Shown: piece by piece, positions 1 through 7,543 of the stretch | Numbering within the stretch: the stretch's first letter is position 1 | Layout: every line of letters begins with the position of its first letter | DNA from: Bacillota bacterium | Lineage (GTDB): Bacteria > Bacillota > Clostridia > Oscillospirales > Acutalibacteraceae | DNA length: 10,957 nucleotides | Direction: 5' to 3' | NCBI GenBank assembly: GCA_023458915.1 | Contig: JAEWWM010000022.1 | Location: 1-10,957, forward strand | The notes under the pieces: model-generated | Seen by the model: the letters and a program-made list of their open reading frames with translations, nothing else | Told to the model about the DNA's origin: nothing | Databases searched by the model: none | Position numbers and translations under genes: made by a program

Positions 1-1820
1 GGCATCTCGCATATATTCTTGATTTAGATCTTAACAAAAAAAATAGAGTAACTTTTAACGAAATAACAAAATCAGGAGTTAGTGGTGGGGTTAAATCGCC
101 GCGCAACGTAGATATTAATCTCGTAAACGCTCAGCAAGCAAGGCGTATTCTAGACAGGCTCGTTGGCTATAAATTAAGCCCTTTCTTATCTCAAAAAATT
201 CACAAAGGTCTTTCAGGCGGGCGCGTTCAATCGGTTGCCGTACGCATAATAGTTGACAGGGAAGAAGAGATAAGAAAATTTATCCCGAAGGAATACTGGT
301 CGATTGACGCAGAATTTTTACCAGGTAGTGCACATAAAGCTTTTTTTGCATCTTTCTATGGAGATGCAAAAGGCAAAATAGAAATAAAAAACAAAACTCA
401 GGCAAACAAGATACTTGCTTCTCTTGACAGCGCAAAATATGAAGTTTCAAAAATTAAAAAAGGTAAGAGAAAAAAATCTCCCGCTCCACCATTCATAACC
501 TCAACTCTCCAACAGGAAGCTTCAAGAAAGCTTGGGTTTCAAGCAAGGCGTACTATGCGTGCAGCTCAGGAGCTTTACGAAGGAATAGATATTAAAAATA
601 TGGGTGCCACTGGACTTATCACATATATGAGAACGGATTCGCTCAGAATTTCGGAAGACGCTATAACAGGTGCACGCGAATATATTGCGGAAAAATGGGG
701 TAAAAAATATCTTTCGGAAAGCCCAAGAAGATTCAAAACCAAGGCGAATGCACAGGACGGCCATGAAGCCATTCGTCCGACCATGCCCGAGATGGCACCT
801 GAAAAAATTAGAGAGAGTCTCAGCAGTGATCAATATAAACTTTATAAACTAATTTGGGAGCGTTTTACCGCCAGCCAAATGGCGGAGTCTATTCAAAGTA
901 CGACTCAGGTTGATATAATTGCGCTTGGTGTGGGTTATATTTTCAAAGCGTCAGGGTACACAGTCGATTTTGACGGTTTTACCGTGCTTTATACTGAAGG
1001 CAAAGACACTGAACAAGAAAAAGCGAAAGCTCTTCCAGATTTAGAAGAAAAAATGCCCTTAAAACTTAAAAATATTGAACCGAACCAGCATTTTACCGAA
1101 CCTCCGCCGCGCTATACCGAAGCTTCACTTATAAAAGCGCTTGAAGAAGATGGTATCGGTCGTCCGTCGACGTATGCTTCAATTATTTCAACAATAGTGT
1201 CCCGTGAATATGTTGTGCGAGAGGGAAAATCTTTAAAGCCTACTGAACTTGGCGAGGTTGTAACGAAGCTTATGAAAGAGCGCTTTTCGAAAATTGTAAA
1301 TCTTAAGTTTACCGCGCAAATGGAAAGCGATCTCGATTCCATTGAAGAAGGTGAAAACAACTGGACTGAGACACTTAAAGATTTTTACGGCGATTTTTCA
1401 GAAACACTCGAAAAAGCCAAAGAAGAAATGGAAGGCGTAAAAATTGAGCTTAAAGAAGATCAGACAGATGAGGTTTGCGAAAAGTGCGGGCGTAAAATGG
1501 TTGTTAAACATGGAAGATACGGCAAATTTATTGCATGTTCGGGTTATCCAGAATGCAAAAACGTTAAAAAAATTGTAAATGAAACCGGAGTAAAATGCCC
1601 AAAGTGCGGCGGAAACGTTATTGCGCGCAAAACAAAAAAGAAGCGTATTTTTTATGGATGCGGTAATTATCCAAAATGCGATTTTGTCTCTTGGGATGAA
1701 CCGTTGAACGAAAAATGCCCAAAATGCGGCGAAATGCTTTTTAAAAAAAATATAAAAAAACCAAAAATATACTGCGCAAATAAAGATTGCGGCTATGAAA
1801 AAGCGGAAAATAATGAATAA
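1..1820 (+). CDS. topA: DNA topoisomerase I, type IA (5'-truncated by window edge)
   Basis: Type IA topoisomerase that relaxes negatively supercoiled DNA through a transient 5'-phosphotyrosine break. The reading frame is open from base 3 and gives 605 visible residues before TAA. The family is usually near 690 residues, so roughly 85-90 N-terminal residues, including most of the Toprim domain with its metal-binding acids, lie upstream. Visible landmarks in order are NEITKS, LVNAQQARRILDRLVGY, the GLSGGRVQSVAVR segment, and the active-site stretch ITYMRTDSLRIS with the catalytic Tyr codon at 624-626. GHEAIRPT and GIGRPSTYASII follow. The C-terminus carries three CxxC-type zinc ribbons (codons at about 1476-1556, 1593-1679 and 1716-1790), an arrangement seen in many Firmicutes. 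plsX follows after 48 bp with no good terminator between, so co-transcription is likely. The ATG at 555 is internal and is not the start. Identification is very secure. Confidence 0.97.
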   Translation, partial: HLAYILDLDLNKKNRVTFNEITKSGVSGGVKSPRNVDINLVNAQQARRILDRLVGYKLSPFLSQKIHKGLSGGRVQSVAVRIIVDREEEIRKFIPKEYWSIDAEFLPGSAHKAFFASFYGDAKGKIEIKNKTQANKILASLDSAKYEVSKIKKGKRKKSPAPPFITSTLQQEASRKLGFQARRTMRAAQELYEGIDIKNMGATGLITYMRTDSLRISEDAITGAREYIAEKWGKKYLSESPRRFKTKANAQDGHEAIRPTMPEMAPEKIRESLSSDQYKLYKLIWERFTASQMAESIQSTTQVDIIALGVGYIFKASGYTVDFDGFTVLYTEGKDTEQEKAKALPDLEEKMPLKLKNIEPNQHFTEPPPRYTEASLIKALEEDGIGRPSTYASIISTIVSREYVVREGKSLKPTELGEVVTKLMKERFSKIVNLKFTAQMESDLDSIEEGENNWTETLKDFYGDFSETLEKAKEEMEGVKIELKEDQTDEVCEKCGRKMVVKHGRYGKFIACSGYPECKNVKKIVNETGVKCPKCGGNVIARKTKKKRIFYGCGNYPKCDFVSWDEPLNEKCPKCGEMLFKKNIKKPKIYCANKDCGYEKAENNE

Positions 1821-1868
1821 AAATTTAAAATAAATAGTGCCAAATTTTTCAAGAAAGGCGAATGATGC

Positions 1869-2903
1869 ATGAAAATAATAGTGGATGCTTTTGGCGGGGA
1901 TAATGCTCCTCTGGAGATAATTAAAGGCTGCCGAATGGCAGCGGATGAATTTGGATATGAAATTGTTCTTGTAGGCGATGAGCAAAAAATAAAAGACGTG
2001 GGGATTAAAAATAATATTTCTTTCGAGGGTATAAGCGTTGTCCATGCGCCCGATATTATTTCTATGGAAGATGATCCGATGGAAATTATGAAATCCAAAA
2101 ACGGTTCTTCTATGGCTAAAGGACTTCGAATGCTGGCTGGTGATGAGGGCGACGCGTTTGTTTCCGCGGGAAATAGCGGTGCGCTCTGTGTTGGAGCGAC
2201 TTTGATTGTTAAAAGAATAAGAGGCGTTAAACGCTGCGCTTTTGCTCCGGTTGTTCCGAAAAGTAAAGGTTTTTTTATGCTTATTGACAGCGGCGCAAAT
2301 GTTGATTGCCGTCCCGAAATGCTTCGCCAGTTTGGGGTTATGGGATCAATTTATATGAAAAATGTAATGGTTGTGGAAAATCCTAGAGTTGGGCTTGTGA
2401 ATATCGGAACTGAAGTCGAAAAGGGTGATGAACTATGCTATGAAGCTTTTAAACTTTTAGAGAAGAGCGATATTAATTTCATAGGTAATATTGAAGCCCG
2501 AGAAATTCCGGCAGATGGCGCAGACGTTGTTGTAACCGATGGATTTACAGGAAATATAATTTTAAAATTTTATGAAGGCATGGCAAAAGAGCTGTTTGGG
2601 AAGTTCAAAGAAGTGCTCACAAAAAATTTTAAAAGTAAGATTGCGGCCGCTCTTATAATGCCCGAAATAAATGAGATGAAAAAACATATGGATTATAAAG
2701 AATACGGAGGAGCGCCGCTGATTGGCATTTCAAAGCCTGTATTTAAAGCTCATGGAAGCTCGGATGCCAAAACGTTCAAAAACGCTATCAGACTTACTGG
2801 TGAACATGTAAAAAGAAATGTTGTAAATTTAATAATCGATTCAATAAAAAATGATAAAATAACTAAGACGGAGGAAAGTGGTGATAATCAAACAAATGAA
2901 TGA
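1869..2903 (+). CDS. plsX: Phosphate acyltransferase PlsX
   Basis: PlsX makes acyl-phosphate from acyl-ACP and phosphate. PlsY then uses it to acylate glycerol-3-phosphate, the first committed step of phospholipid synthesis in most Gram-positives. It acts as a peripheral membrane protein. The 344-residue product is of normal family length. It opens with the diagnostic DAFGGDNAP (residues 6-14) and continues with VSAGNSGALCVGAT, DSGANVDCRPEML, VGLVNIGTE, DGFTGNIILKFYEG and a C-terminal EYGGAPLIGISKPVFKAHGSS. The ATG at 1869 is preceded by AAAGG (1854-1858), 10 nt away. Two adjacent ATGs at 1862 and 1865 are in another frame and lead only to a 13-codon ORF. The last 7-8 codons overlap the rnc start. 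The acpP gene that often follows plsX in this phylum is not here. Identity is certain from the motifs. Confidence 0.97.
   Translation: MKIIVDAFGGDNAPLEIIKGCRMAADEFGYEIVLVGDEQKIKDVGIKNNISFEGISVVHAPDIISMEDDPMEIMKSKNGSSMAKGLRMLAGDEGDAFVSAGNSGALCVGATLIVKRIRGVKRCAFAPVVPKSKGFFMLIDSGANVDCRPEMLRQFGVMGSIYMKNVMVVENPRVGLVNIGTEVEKGDELCYEAFKLLEKSDINFIGNIEAREIPADGADVVVTDGFTGNIILKFYEGMAKELFGKFKEVLTKNFKSKIAAALIMPEINEMKKHMDYKEYGGAPLIGISKPVFKAHGSSDAKTFKNAIRLTGEHVKRNVVNLIIDSIKNDKITKTEESGDNQTNE
2870..2875 (+). promoter_or_regulatory. Shine-Dalgarno site of rnc, inside plsX
   Basis: GGAGGA lies within the last codons of plsX. It is 5 nt before the GTG at 2881, 2 nt before the GTG at 2878, and about 20 nt before the in-frame ATG at 2896. 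Spacing favours 2881. The site implies that rnc is translated from the plsX message with overlapping reading frames. Confidence 0.75.
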
Positions 2904-3570
2904 ACTTGAGGAAAAAATCGGATATGAGTTCAAGGATAAAAAATTATTAAAAATTGCTTTAACGCACTCTTCCTATGCAAACGAATCAGGCGGCAAACTT
3001 TTAAGTTACGAGCGACTTGAGTTTTTTGGCGATTCTGTTCTTGGTTTTGTAACGTCAAACCATATTTTTAAGAATTTTCCTGAACTGCCGGAAGGTGACC
3101 TTACAAAGCTCAGAGCATCGCTCGTTTGCGAAAAGCAGCTTTGCGTGTTTTCGCAGGGTCTTGAAATCAGCAAATTCGTAAAACTTAGCCGGGGTGAACT
3201 TCATTCCGGCGGAAAAAACAGACCTTCTATACTCGCTGACATTTTTGAAGCAATTTGCGCCGCAATCTACCTTGATTCTGGAATGGAGGAAGCTTCAAAA
3301 TTTATACTTAAATTCATTATCCCTGCTATTGAAAGCCCCGTGCAGCCGGATATCCATGATTATAAAACAGATCTTCAGGAAATTGTTCAGAAAAACCCCG
3401 AAGAAACAATAAAATACGTACTAATAAATGAGGTTGGCCCTGCACACAACAAAAGATTTACTATTGAAGCGAAAATTAACAATAATGTAATGGGCGTTGG
3501 CACGGGACGCAGCAAAAAAGACGCAGAACAGCAAGCTGCCAGAGAAACATTAAAATTGATGGGATATTAG
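2881..3570 (+). CDS. rnc: Ribonuclease III
   Basis: Double-strand-specific endoribonuclease that processes the rRNA precursor and other structured RNAs, acting as a homodimer in the cytosol. About 229 residues. The N-terminal endonuclease domain carries the signature ERLEFFGDSVL, with acidic residues E47 and D51 counted from this start. The second catalytic pair is in LADIFEAICAAIYLDSG (D120, E123). These match E41, D45, D114 and E117 of the E. coli enzyme. A C-terminal dsRNA-binding domain begins near DYKTDLQEIVQ and ends with GTGRSKKDAEQQAARETLKLM. The start is uncertain among GTG 2878, GTG 2881 and ATG 2896. I chose 2881 for its spacing from GGAGGA. It overlaps plsX by 23 bp, which suggests translational coupling. 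In many Firmicutes smc follows rnc, but here ftsY comes next. Confidence 0.96.
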   Translation: MIIKQMNELEEKIGYEFKDKKLLKIALTHSSYANESGGKLLSYERLEFFGDSVLGFVTSNHIFKNFPELPEGDLTKLRASLVCEKQLCVFSQGLEISKFVKLSRGELHSGGKNRPSILADIFEAICAAIYLDSGMEEASKFILKFIIPAIESPVQPDIHDYKTDLQEIVQKNPEETIKYVLINEVGPAHNKRFTIEAKINNNVMGVGTGRSKKDAEQQAARETLKLMGY

Positions 3571-3605
3571 ATACCTTCCAAATTGACAGTAACGCAACTT
3601 TTTTG

Positions 3606-3615
3606 AAGTGGGTGA
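3606..3615 (+). promoter_or_regulatory. Shine-Dalgarno site of ftsY
   Basis: AAGTGGGTGA matches 8 of 10 positions of the anti-SD complement AAGGAGGTGA. From the GGAGG-equivalent bases the spacing is 4 nt to the ATG at 3617 and 10 nt to the in-frame GTG at 3623, so it supports one of these. It argues against the GTG at 3608, which lies inside the site. Confidence 0.6.
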
Positions 3616-3616
3616 A

Positions 3617-4540
3617 ATGAAAGTGGGATTTTTTGAAAACATAAAAAATAGTCTTAAAAAAACTCGCGAAAATATTTCCGGTAAAATAGATAGCGTTCTT
3701 AAATCGTTTACTAAAATAGATGAAGAACTTTTCGAAGAGCTTGAGGAATTATTAATCTCTACTGATGTGGGAGTAGAAACTTCAAAAATAATTTGCGAAA
3801 AATTAAGGTTGGAAGTTAAAAAAAGAGGGCTGACAGAGCCGGAAGATATAAAATCAGCTTTGCAAAATGTAATTGAAGATATGCTTAGCGGCGAAAACGA
3901 ATTAAATATAAAAACTCATCCATCAATTGTGCTTGTTTTAGGTGTTAACGGAGTTGGTAAAACAACAACTATTGGAAAGCTTGCAAATTTATTAAAAAAG
4001 CAAAATAAAAAAGTTTTGCTCGCAGCTGCGGATACATTCAGAGCTGCCGCTTCAGAACAGCTTGAAATCTGGGCTGAGCGTTCAGGATGCCCTATAGTGA
4101 AGCAGCCAGAAGGTGCTGACCCCGCGGCAGTTGTATTCGATGCAATTTCTTCCGCAAAATCTAAAAATATAGATGTTATAATATGTGATACTGCTGGAAG
4201 GCTTCACAACAAAAAAAATCTTATGGGTGAGCTTGAAAAAATAAATCGAATTATTGACCGCGAATTGCCGGGCGTTTCCAAAGAAATTCTTCTTGTGCTT
4301 GACGCTTCAACAGGTCAGAATGGGCTTGCTCAAGCGGTAGAATTTAAAAAATCATTAGATATTACAGGAATAGTTCTGACTAAGCTCGACGGGACTGCCA
4401 GAGGAGGCATAATACTCGCCATAAAAGAGAAACTTGGTGTACCTGTTAAATATATAGGAATTGGCGAAAGAATAGACGATTTACGTGAATTTTACGTTAA
4501 AGAATTTGCAGATGCATTATTTAAAACAGAGGATGAGTAA
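3617..4540 (+). CDS. ftsY: Signal recognition particle receptor FtsY
   Basis: SRP receptor GTPase that pairs with Ffh at the membrane to deliver ribosome-nascent chain complexes to the Sec translocon. It is 307 residues from ATG 3617. The N domain includes FEELEELLISTDVG (about residues 39-52). The G domain follows in full: P-loop GVNGVGKTTT (109-118), DTFRAAA (139-145), DTAGR (191-195), TKLDGTARGG (255-264) and the FtsY-type ending GIGERIDDLREF (281-292). There is no long acidic A domain, as in other short Gram-positive FtsY proteins. Ffh is excluded because no methionine-rich M domain follows. The start could instead be GTG 3623, giving the familiar opening MGFFENIK, or GTG 3608. The stop overlaps the next start by one base (TAATG). 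The usual upstream partner smc is missing and the gap to rnc is under 50 bp. Confidence 0.96.
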   Translation: MKVGFFENIKNSLKKTRENISGKIDSVLKSFTKIDEELFEELEELLISTDVGVETSKIICEKLRLEVKKRGLTEPEDIKSALQNVIEDMLSGENELNIKTHPSIVLVLGVNGVGKTTTIGKLANLLKKQNKKVLLAAADTFRAAASEQLEIWAERSGCPIVKQPEGADPAAVVFDAISSAKSKNIDVIICDTAGRLHNKKNLMGELEKINRIIDRELPGVSKEILLVLDASTGQNGLAQAVEFKKSLDITGIVLTKLDGTARGGIILAIKEKLGVPVKYIGIGERIDDLREFYVKEFADALFKTEDE

Positions 4541-5118
4541 TGAATGAAATGTATGATTTTGATTTATATCATAAAAAATTAAAAAAAATGCTGTCAGAAA
4601 AAAGATATTTGCATTCTGTAAATGTCGCAAGTGCGGCGTTGGAACTTGCCGAGATTTACGGCGAAGATAAAGAAAAAGCATGCATTGCTGGCCTTCTTCA
4701 TGATATCGCGAAAGAAATGAGTACAAAAAAACATCTTAAAATTTTAAGAGGGTCAGGGGCTTTTTTTGAAGATTTTAAAGAAGTTTCTCCCAAAGTTCTC
4801 CATGGACCTGCGGGGAGCGTTTATATAAAAAAAAATTTTAACATTACCGACGAAGACATACTAAATGCTATTTGGTATCATACTACAGGTAGAGAAGACA
4901 TGAGATTATTTGAAAAAATAATATTTGTTGCGGATTATATTTCGTCTGAAAGAAATTTCCTGGATTCCGCAGAGGTTAGAGAAATTGCGAAAATTGATCT
5001 TGATAAAGCAGCGCTCCATAAGCTTTCGACAACCATTAAAAAATGTGTTATTCTTAAACAAGCTATTCACTTAAATACCGTCGAGGCTTACAATCAACTA
5101 GTTTATGCTAAAAATTAA
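4540..5118 (+). CDS. yqeK: HD-domain hydrolase YqeK (probable symmetrical Ap4A hydrolase)
   Basis: The 192-residue HD-superfamily protein fits the YqeK family, whose characterised members split diadenosine tetraphosphate symmetrically into two ADP. The metal-binding pattern is visible: H25 in RYLHSVNVA, the HD pair H54-D55 in LLHDIAK, H88 in VLHGPAGS, H114 in IWYHTTGRED and D132 in FVADYISSER. Length and motif spacing match the family. The ATG at 4540 shares its A with the ftsY stop. An AGAGGA site at 4528-4533 is 7 nt upstream, supporting this start over the ATG at 4549, and coupling to ftsY is likely. In many Firmicutes yqeK sits between nadD and rsfS, just upstream of leuS. Here leuS is next but nadD and rsfS are absent. 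Family assignment is strong; the Ap4A activity is inferred from the family. Confidence 0.9.
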   Translation: MNEMYDFDLYHKKLKKMLSEKRYLHSVNVASAALELAEIYGEDKEKACIAGLLHDIAKEMSTKKHLKILRGSGAFFEDFKEVSPKVLHGPAGSVYIKKNFNITDEDILNAIWYHTTGREDMRLFEKIIFVADYISSERNFLDSAEVREIAKIDLDKAALHKLSTTIKKCVILKQAIHLNTVEAYNQLVYAKN

Positions 5119-5125
5119 TTAAAGT

Positions 5126-5131
5126 GGAGAG
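5126..5131 (+). promoter_or_regulatory. Shine-Dalgarno site of leuS
   Basis: GGAGAG lies 10 nt before the ATG at 5142. It overlaps the alternative in-frame GTG at 5124, which itself has only AT-rich sequence upstream. This favours ATG 5142 as the start. Confidence 0.6.
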
Positions 5132-5141
5132 TTTAGAATTT

Positions 5142-7538
5142 ATGAAAGAAAGACTGGAAAAATATAAGCCTAAAAACATTGAAAAAAAATGGCAGGAAAT
5201 ATGGGAAAATCAAGGAGTATTTCATGCTAAAAATGATTTTAATAAACCCAAATTTTATGCTCTTATAGAGTTCCCTTATCCATCTGGCGAAGGGCTTCAT
5301 GTGGGGCATCCGAGGAGCTACACAGCCTTAGACATAATATCGCGAAAAAAAAGGATGCAGGGTTTTAATGTTCTATATCCCATCGGCTGGGATGCATTCG
5401 GACTTCCGACGGAAAATTACGCGATAAAAAACAAAATTCACCCGAAAATTGTAACAGAAAAAAACGTTGCAAGGTTTAAAAGTCAGCTTAAATCTCTTGG
5501 GATTTCTTTTGATTGGAACCGAGAAATTAATACAACTGACCCAGGTTATTACAAATGGACACAGTGGATTTTTTTGCAAATGTTTAAAAAAGGGCTTGCC
5601 TATAAAAATGAAGCATCGGTAAACTGGTGCACATCTTGCAAATGCGTGCTTGCAAATGAGGAAGTAATTCAAGGCAAATGTGAACGTTGCGGCAGCGAAG
5701 TTGTACATAAAGTAAAATCTCAATGGATGCTCGGAATTACCAAATACGCCGAGCGCTTAATTAACGATCTTGATTTAGTGGATTATCCCGAAAGAGTTAA
5801 ATCTCAGCAAATAAATTGGATTGGGCGCTCTATCGGCGCTGAGATAAATTTTAAAATAAATACCGGCGAAAACATTAAAGTTTTCACCACGCGTCCTGAT
5901 ACTATCTTTGGCGTGACTTATATGGTGATTTCGCCTGAGCATCCACTTATAAGCAAATTGTCAGATAAAATTAAAAATATTAAAGAGATCGAAAATTATA
6001 AACTTGAAGCAAATAAAAAATCTGATTTTCAAAGAACAGAACTTGCCAAAAATAAAACAGGCATAAAAATTGAAGGAATTTTAGCCAAAAATCCCGTTAC
6101 AGGCGAAAACATCCCTATTTTTGTATCGGACTATGTTTTAATGAGCTACGGTACTGGTGCGATAATGGCAGTACCTGCACATGATTCCAGAGACAAAGAG
6201 TTTGCCGAAAAATATAATCTTCCCATCACTAAAGTAATAGAAGAAATTGATGGCAAAGAAGTTTTGATAAATTCAGGTTTTTTAAACGGCATGGACCCCA
6301 AAAAATCTAAAGAAGAAATTATAAAATGGCTTGAAAAAAATGGGGTGGGGGGGGCTAAAATAAATTATAAACTCAGAGACTGGATTTTTTCGCGTCAGCG
6401 TTACTGGGGCGAGCCAATCCCGATTGTTTACTGCGAAAAATGTGGTTATGTTGATATTCCTGAATCTGAACTTCCACTTAAACTTCCAGAAATAGAAAAT
6501 TTTGAAATTCTTGAAGGCGGCGAGTCGCCGCTTGAAAATATCACGTCATGGATAAACACTACTTGCCCGAAATGCGGAGGAAAAGCCAAGAGAGAGACTG
6601 ATACTATGCCGCAGTGGGCGGGCTCGTCGTGGTATTTTTTAAGATATTGTGACTCAAATAATGCTGAAGCCCTTGCAAGCCGTGAAGCAATTGATTATTG
6701 GATGCCTGTTGATTGGTATAATGGGGGTATGGAGCACACAACGCTTCACCTTCTGTACAGCAGGTTTTGGTATAAATTTCTTTATGACATCGGCGTTGTG
6801 CCGAATCCTGAACCTTATAAAAAGCGCACGAGTCACGGTATGATGCTTGGCGGAAACAACGAAAAAATGAGCAAATCTCGTGGAAATGTTGTAAATCCGG
6901 ATGATATTGTAAATGAATATGGTGCTGATACTATGCGCCTTTATGAGATGTTTATAGGTGACTTTGAGAAAGCGGCGCCCTGGAGCACTACTGGGATTCG
7001 TGGCTGCAAAAGATTTTTAGAAAGATATTGGGGTTTACAAGAAATTCTTGATGATTCGAAAAAAACAAACCAAAAGCTTGAATCTTCATTTCACAAAACA
7101 ATTAAAAAAGTCGGAGAAGATATTGAAAACCTTAAATTTAATACTGCGATAGCTGCGCTTATGACTTTAATAAACGAAATTTATGATGAAGGTTTTATTA
7201 ATACTGAAAATTTAAGAATTTTCACCTCTCTTCTGAACCCATTTGCACCGCATATTACAGAGGAAATTTGGAATAAGTGCAAATTAGGTGAAAATTTAGC
7301 ATGTCAACAACCTTGGCCGAAATTTGATGAAAAAAAATGCGAAAGCAGTGAGACTGAGGTTGTTCTGCAAATAAACGGTAAACTTAGGGGCAAAGTTACG
7401 TCACCGGTCGGCGCAACCGAAGAAGAAGTACTTTCACTCGCCAAAAAAAATTCTGGATTTGAAAAAGCTATTAATGGCAAAAGCATTATAAAAATCATTT
7501 ATATTTCAAACAAACTTTTAAATGTGGTGGTTAAGTAA
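5142..7538 (+). CDS. leuS: Leucyl-tRNA synthetase
   Basis: Class I aminoacyl-tRNA synthetase that charges tRNA-Leu in the cytosol. It has 798 residues from ATG 5142, slightly short of the 800-860 common in bacteria but complete. Order of elements: HIGH-type motif HVGH (53-56), zinc-ribbon pairs C163/C166 and C180/C183, and the CP1 editing domain with TTRPDT (249-254) and GTGAIMAVPAHDSRD (337-351, D348 being the likely editing aspartate). Next come RDWIFSRQRYWGEPIP, a second cysteine set C431/C434 and C475/C478, the tRNA-synthetase core, EKMSKSRGN (KMSKS, 575-579), the anticodon-binding helices and the small C-terminal domain with NGKLRGKV. The codons for NGVGG contain an unusual G8 run that leaves the frame intact. 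It lies 23 bp after yqeK and is probably the last gene of the run, with a hairpin terminator 43 bp beyond its stop. Confidence 0.97.
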   Translation: MKERLEKYKPKNIEKKWQEIWENQGVFHAKNDFNKPKFYALIEFPYPSGEGLHVGHPRSYTALDIISRKKRMQGFNVLYPIGWDAFGLPTENYAIKNKIHPKIVTEKNVARFKSQLKSLGISFDWNREINTTDPGYYKWTQWIFLQMFKKGLAYKNEASVNWCTSCKCVLANEEVIQGKCERCGSEVVHKVKSQWMLGITKYAERLINDLDLVDYPERVKSQQINWIGRSIGAEINFKINTGENIKVFTTRPDTIFGVTYMVISPEHPLISKLSDKIKNIKEIENYKLEANKKSDFQRTELAKNKTGIKIEGILAKNPVTGENIPIFVSDYVLMSYGTGAIMAVPAHDSRDKEFAEKYNLPITKVIEEIDGKEVLINSGFLNGMDPKKSKEEIIKWLEKNGVGGAKINYKLRDWIFSRQRYWGEPIPIVYCEKCGYVDIPESELPLKLPEIENFEILEGGESPLENITSWINTTCPKCGGKAKRETDTMPQWAGSSWYFLRYCDSNNAEALASREAIDYWMPVDWYNGGMEHTTLHLLYSRFWYKFLYDIGVVPNPEPYKKRTSHGMMLGGNNEKMSKSRGNVVNPDDIVNEYGADTMRLYEMFIGDFEKAAPWSTTGIRGCKRFLERYWGLQEILDDSKKTNQKLESSFHKTIKKVGEDIENLKFNTAIAALMTLINEIYDEGFINTENLRIFTSLLNPFAPHITEEIWNKCKLGENLACQQPWPKFDEKKCESSETEVVLQINGKLRGKVTSPVGATEEEVLSLAKKNSGFEKAINGKSIIKIIYISNKLLNVVVK

Positions 7539-7543
7539 AAAAT

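Noticed and set aside
1819..1849. Inverted repeat AAAAATTT/AAATTTTT between topA and plsX as a terminator
   Set aside because: The 8-bp stem is entirely A-T with a 15-base loop, so it is too weak. The T run is part of the stem.
1398..2045. 215-codon - strand open frame over topA and plsX
   Set aside because: It is rich in Phe and Ile because it mirrors Lys/Glu-rich coding sequence. It spans two certain genes and has no recognisable motif.
3583..3588. TTGACA between rnc and ftsY as a promoter
   Set aside because: The -35 match is perfect, but 16-18 bp downstream the sequence is around AAGTGG, with no -10 resemblance. It probably reflects chance.
5373..5723. 116-codon - strand open frame inside leuS
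   Set aside because: Antisense shadow of the HVGH and zinc-ribbon region of leuS. No SD or family motif.
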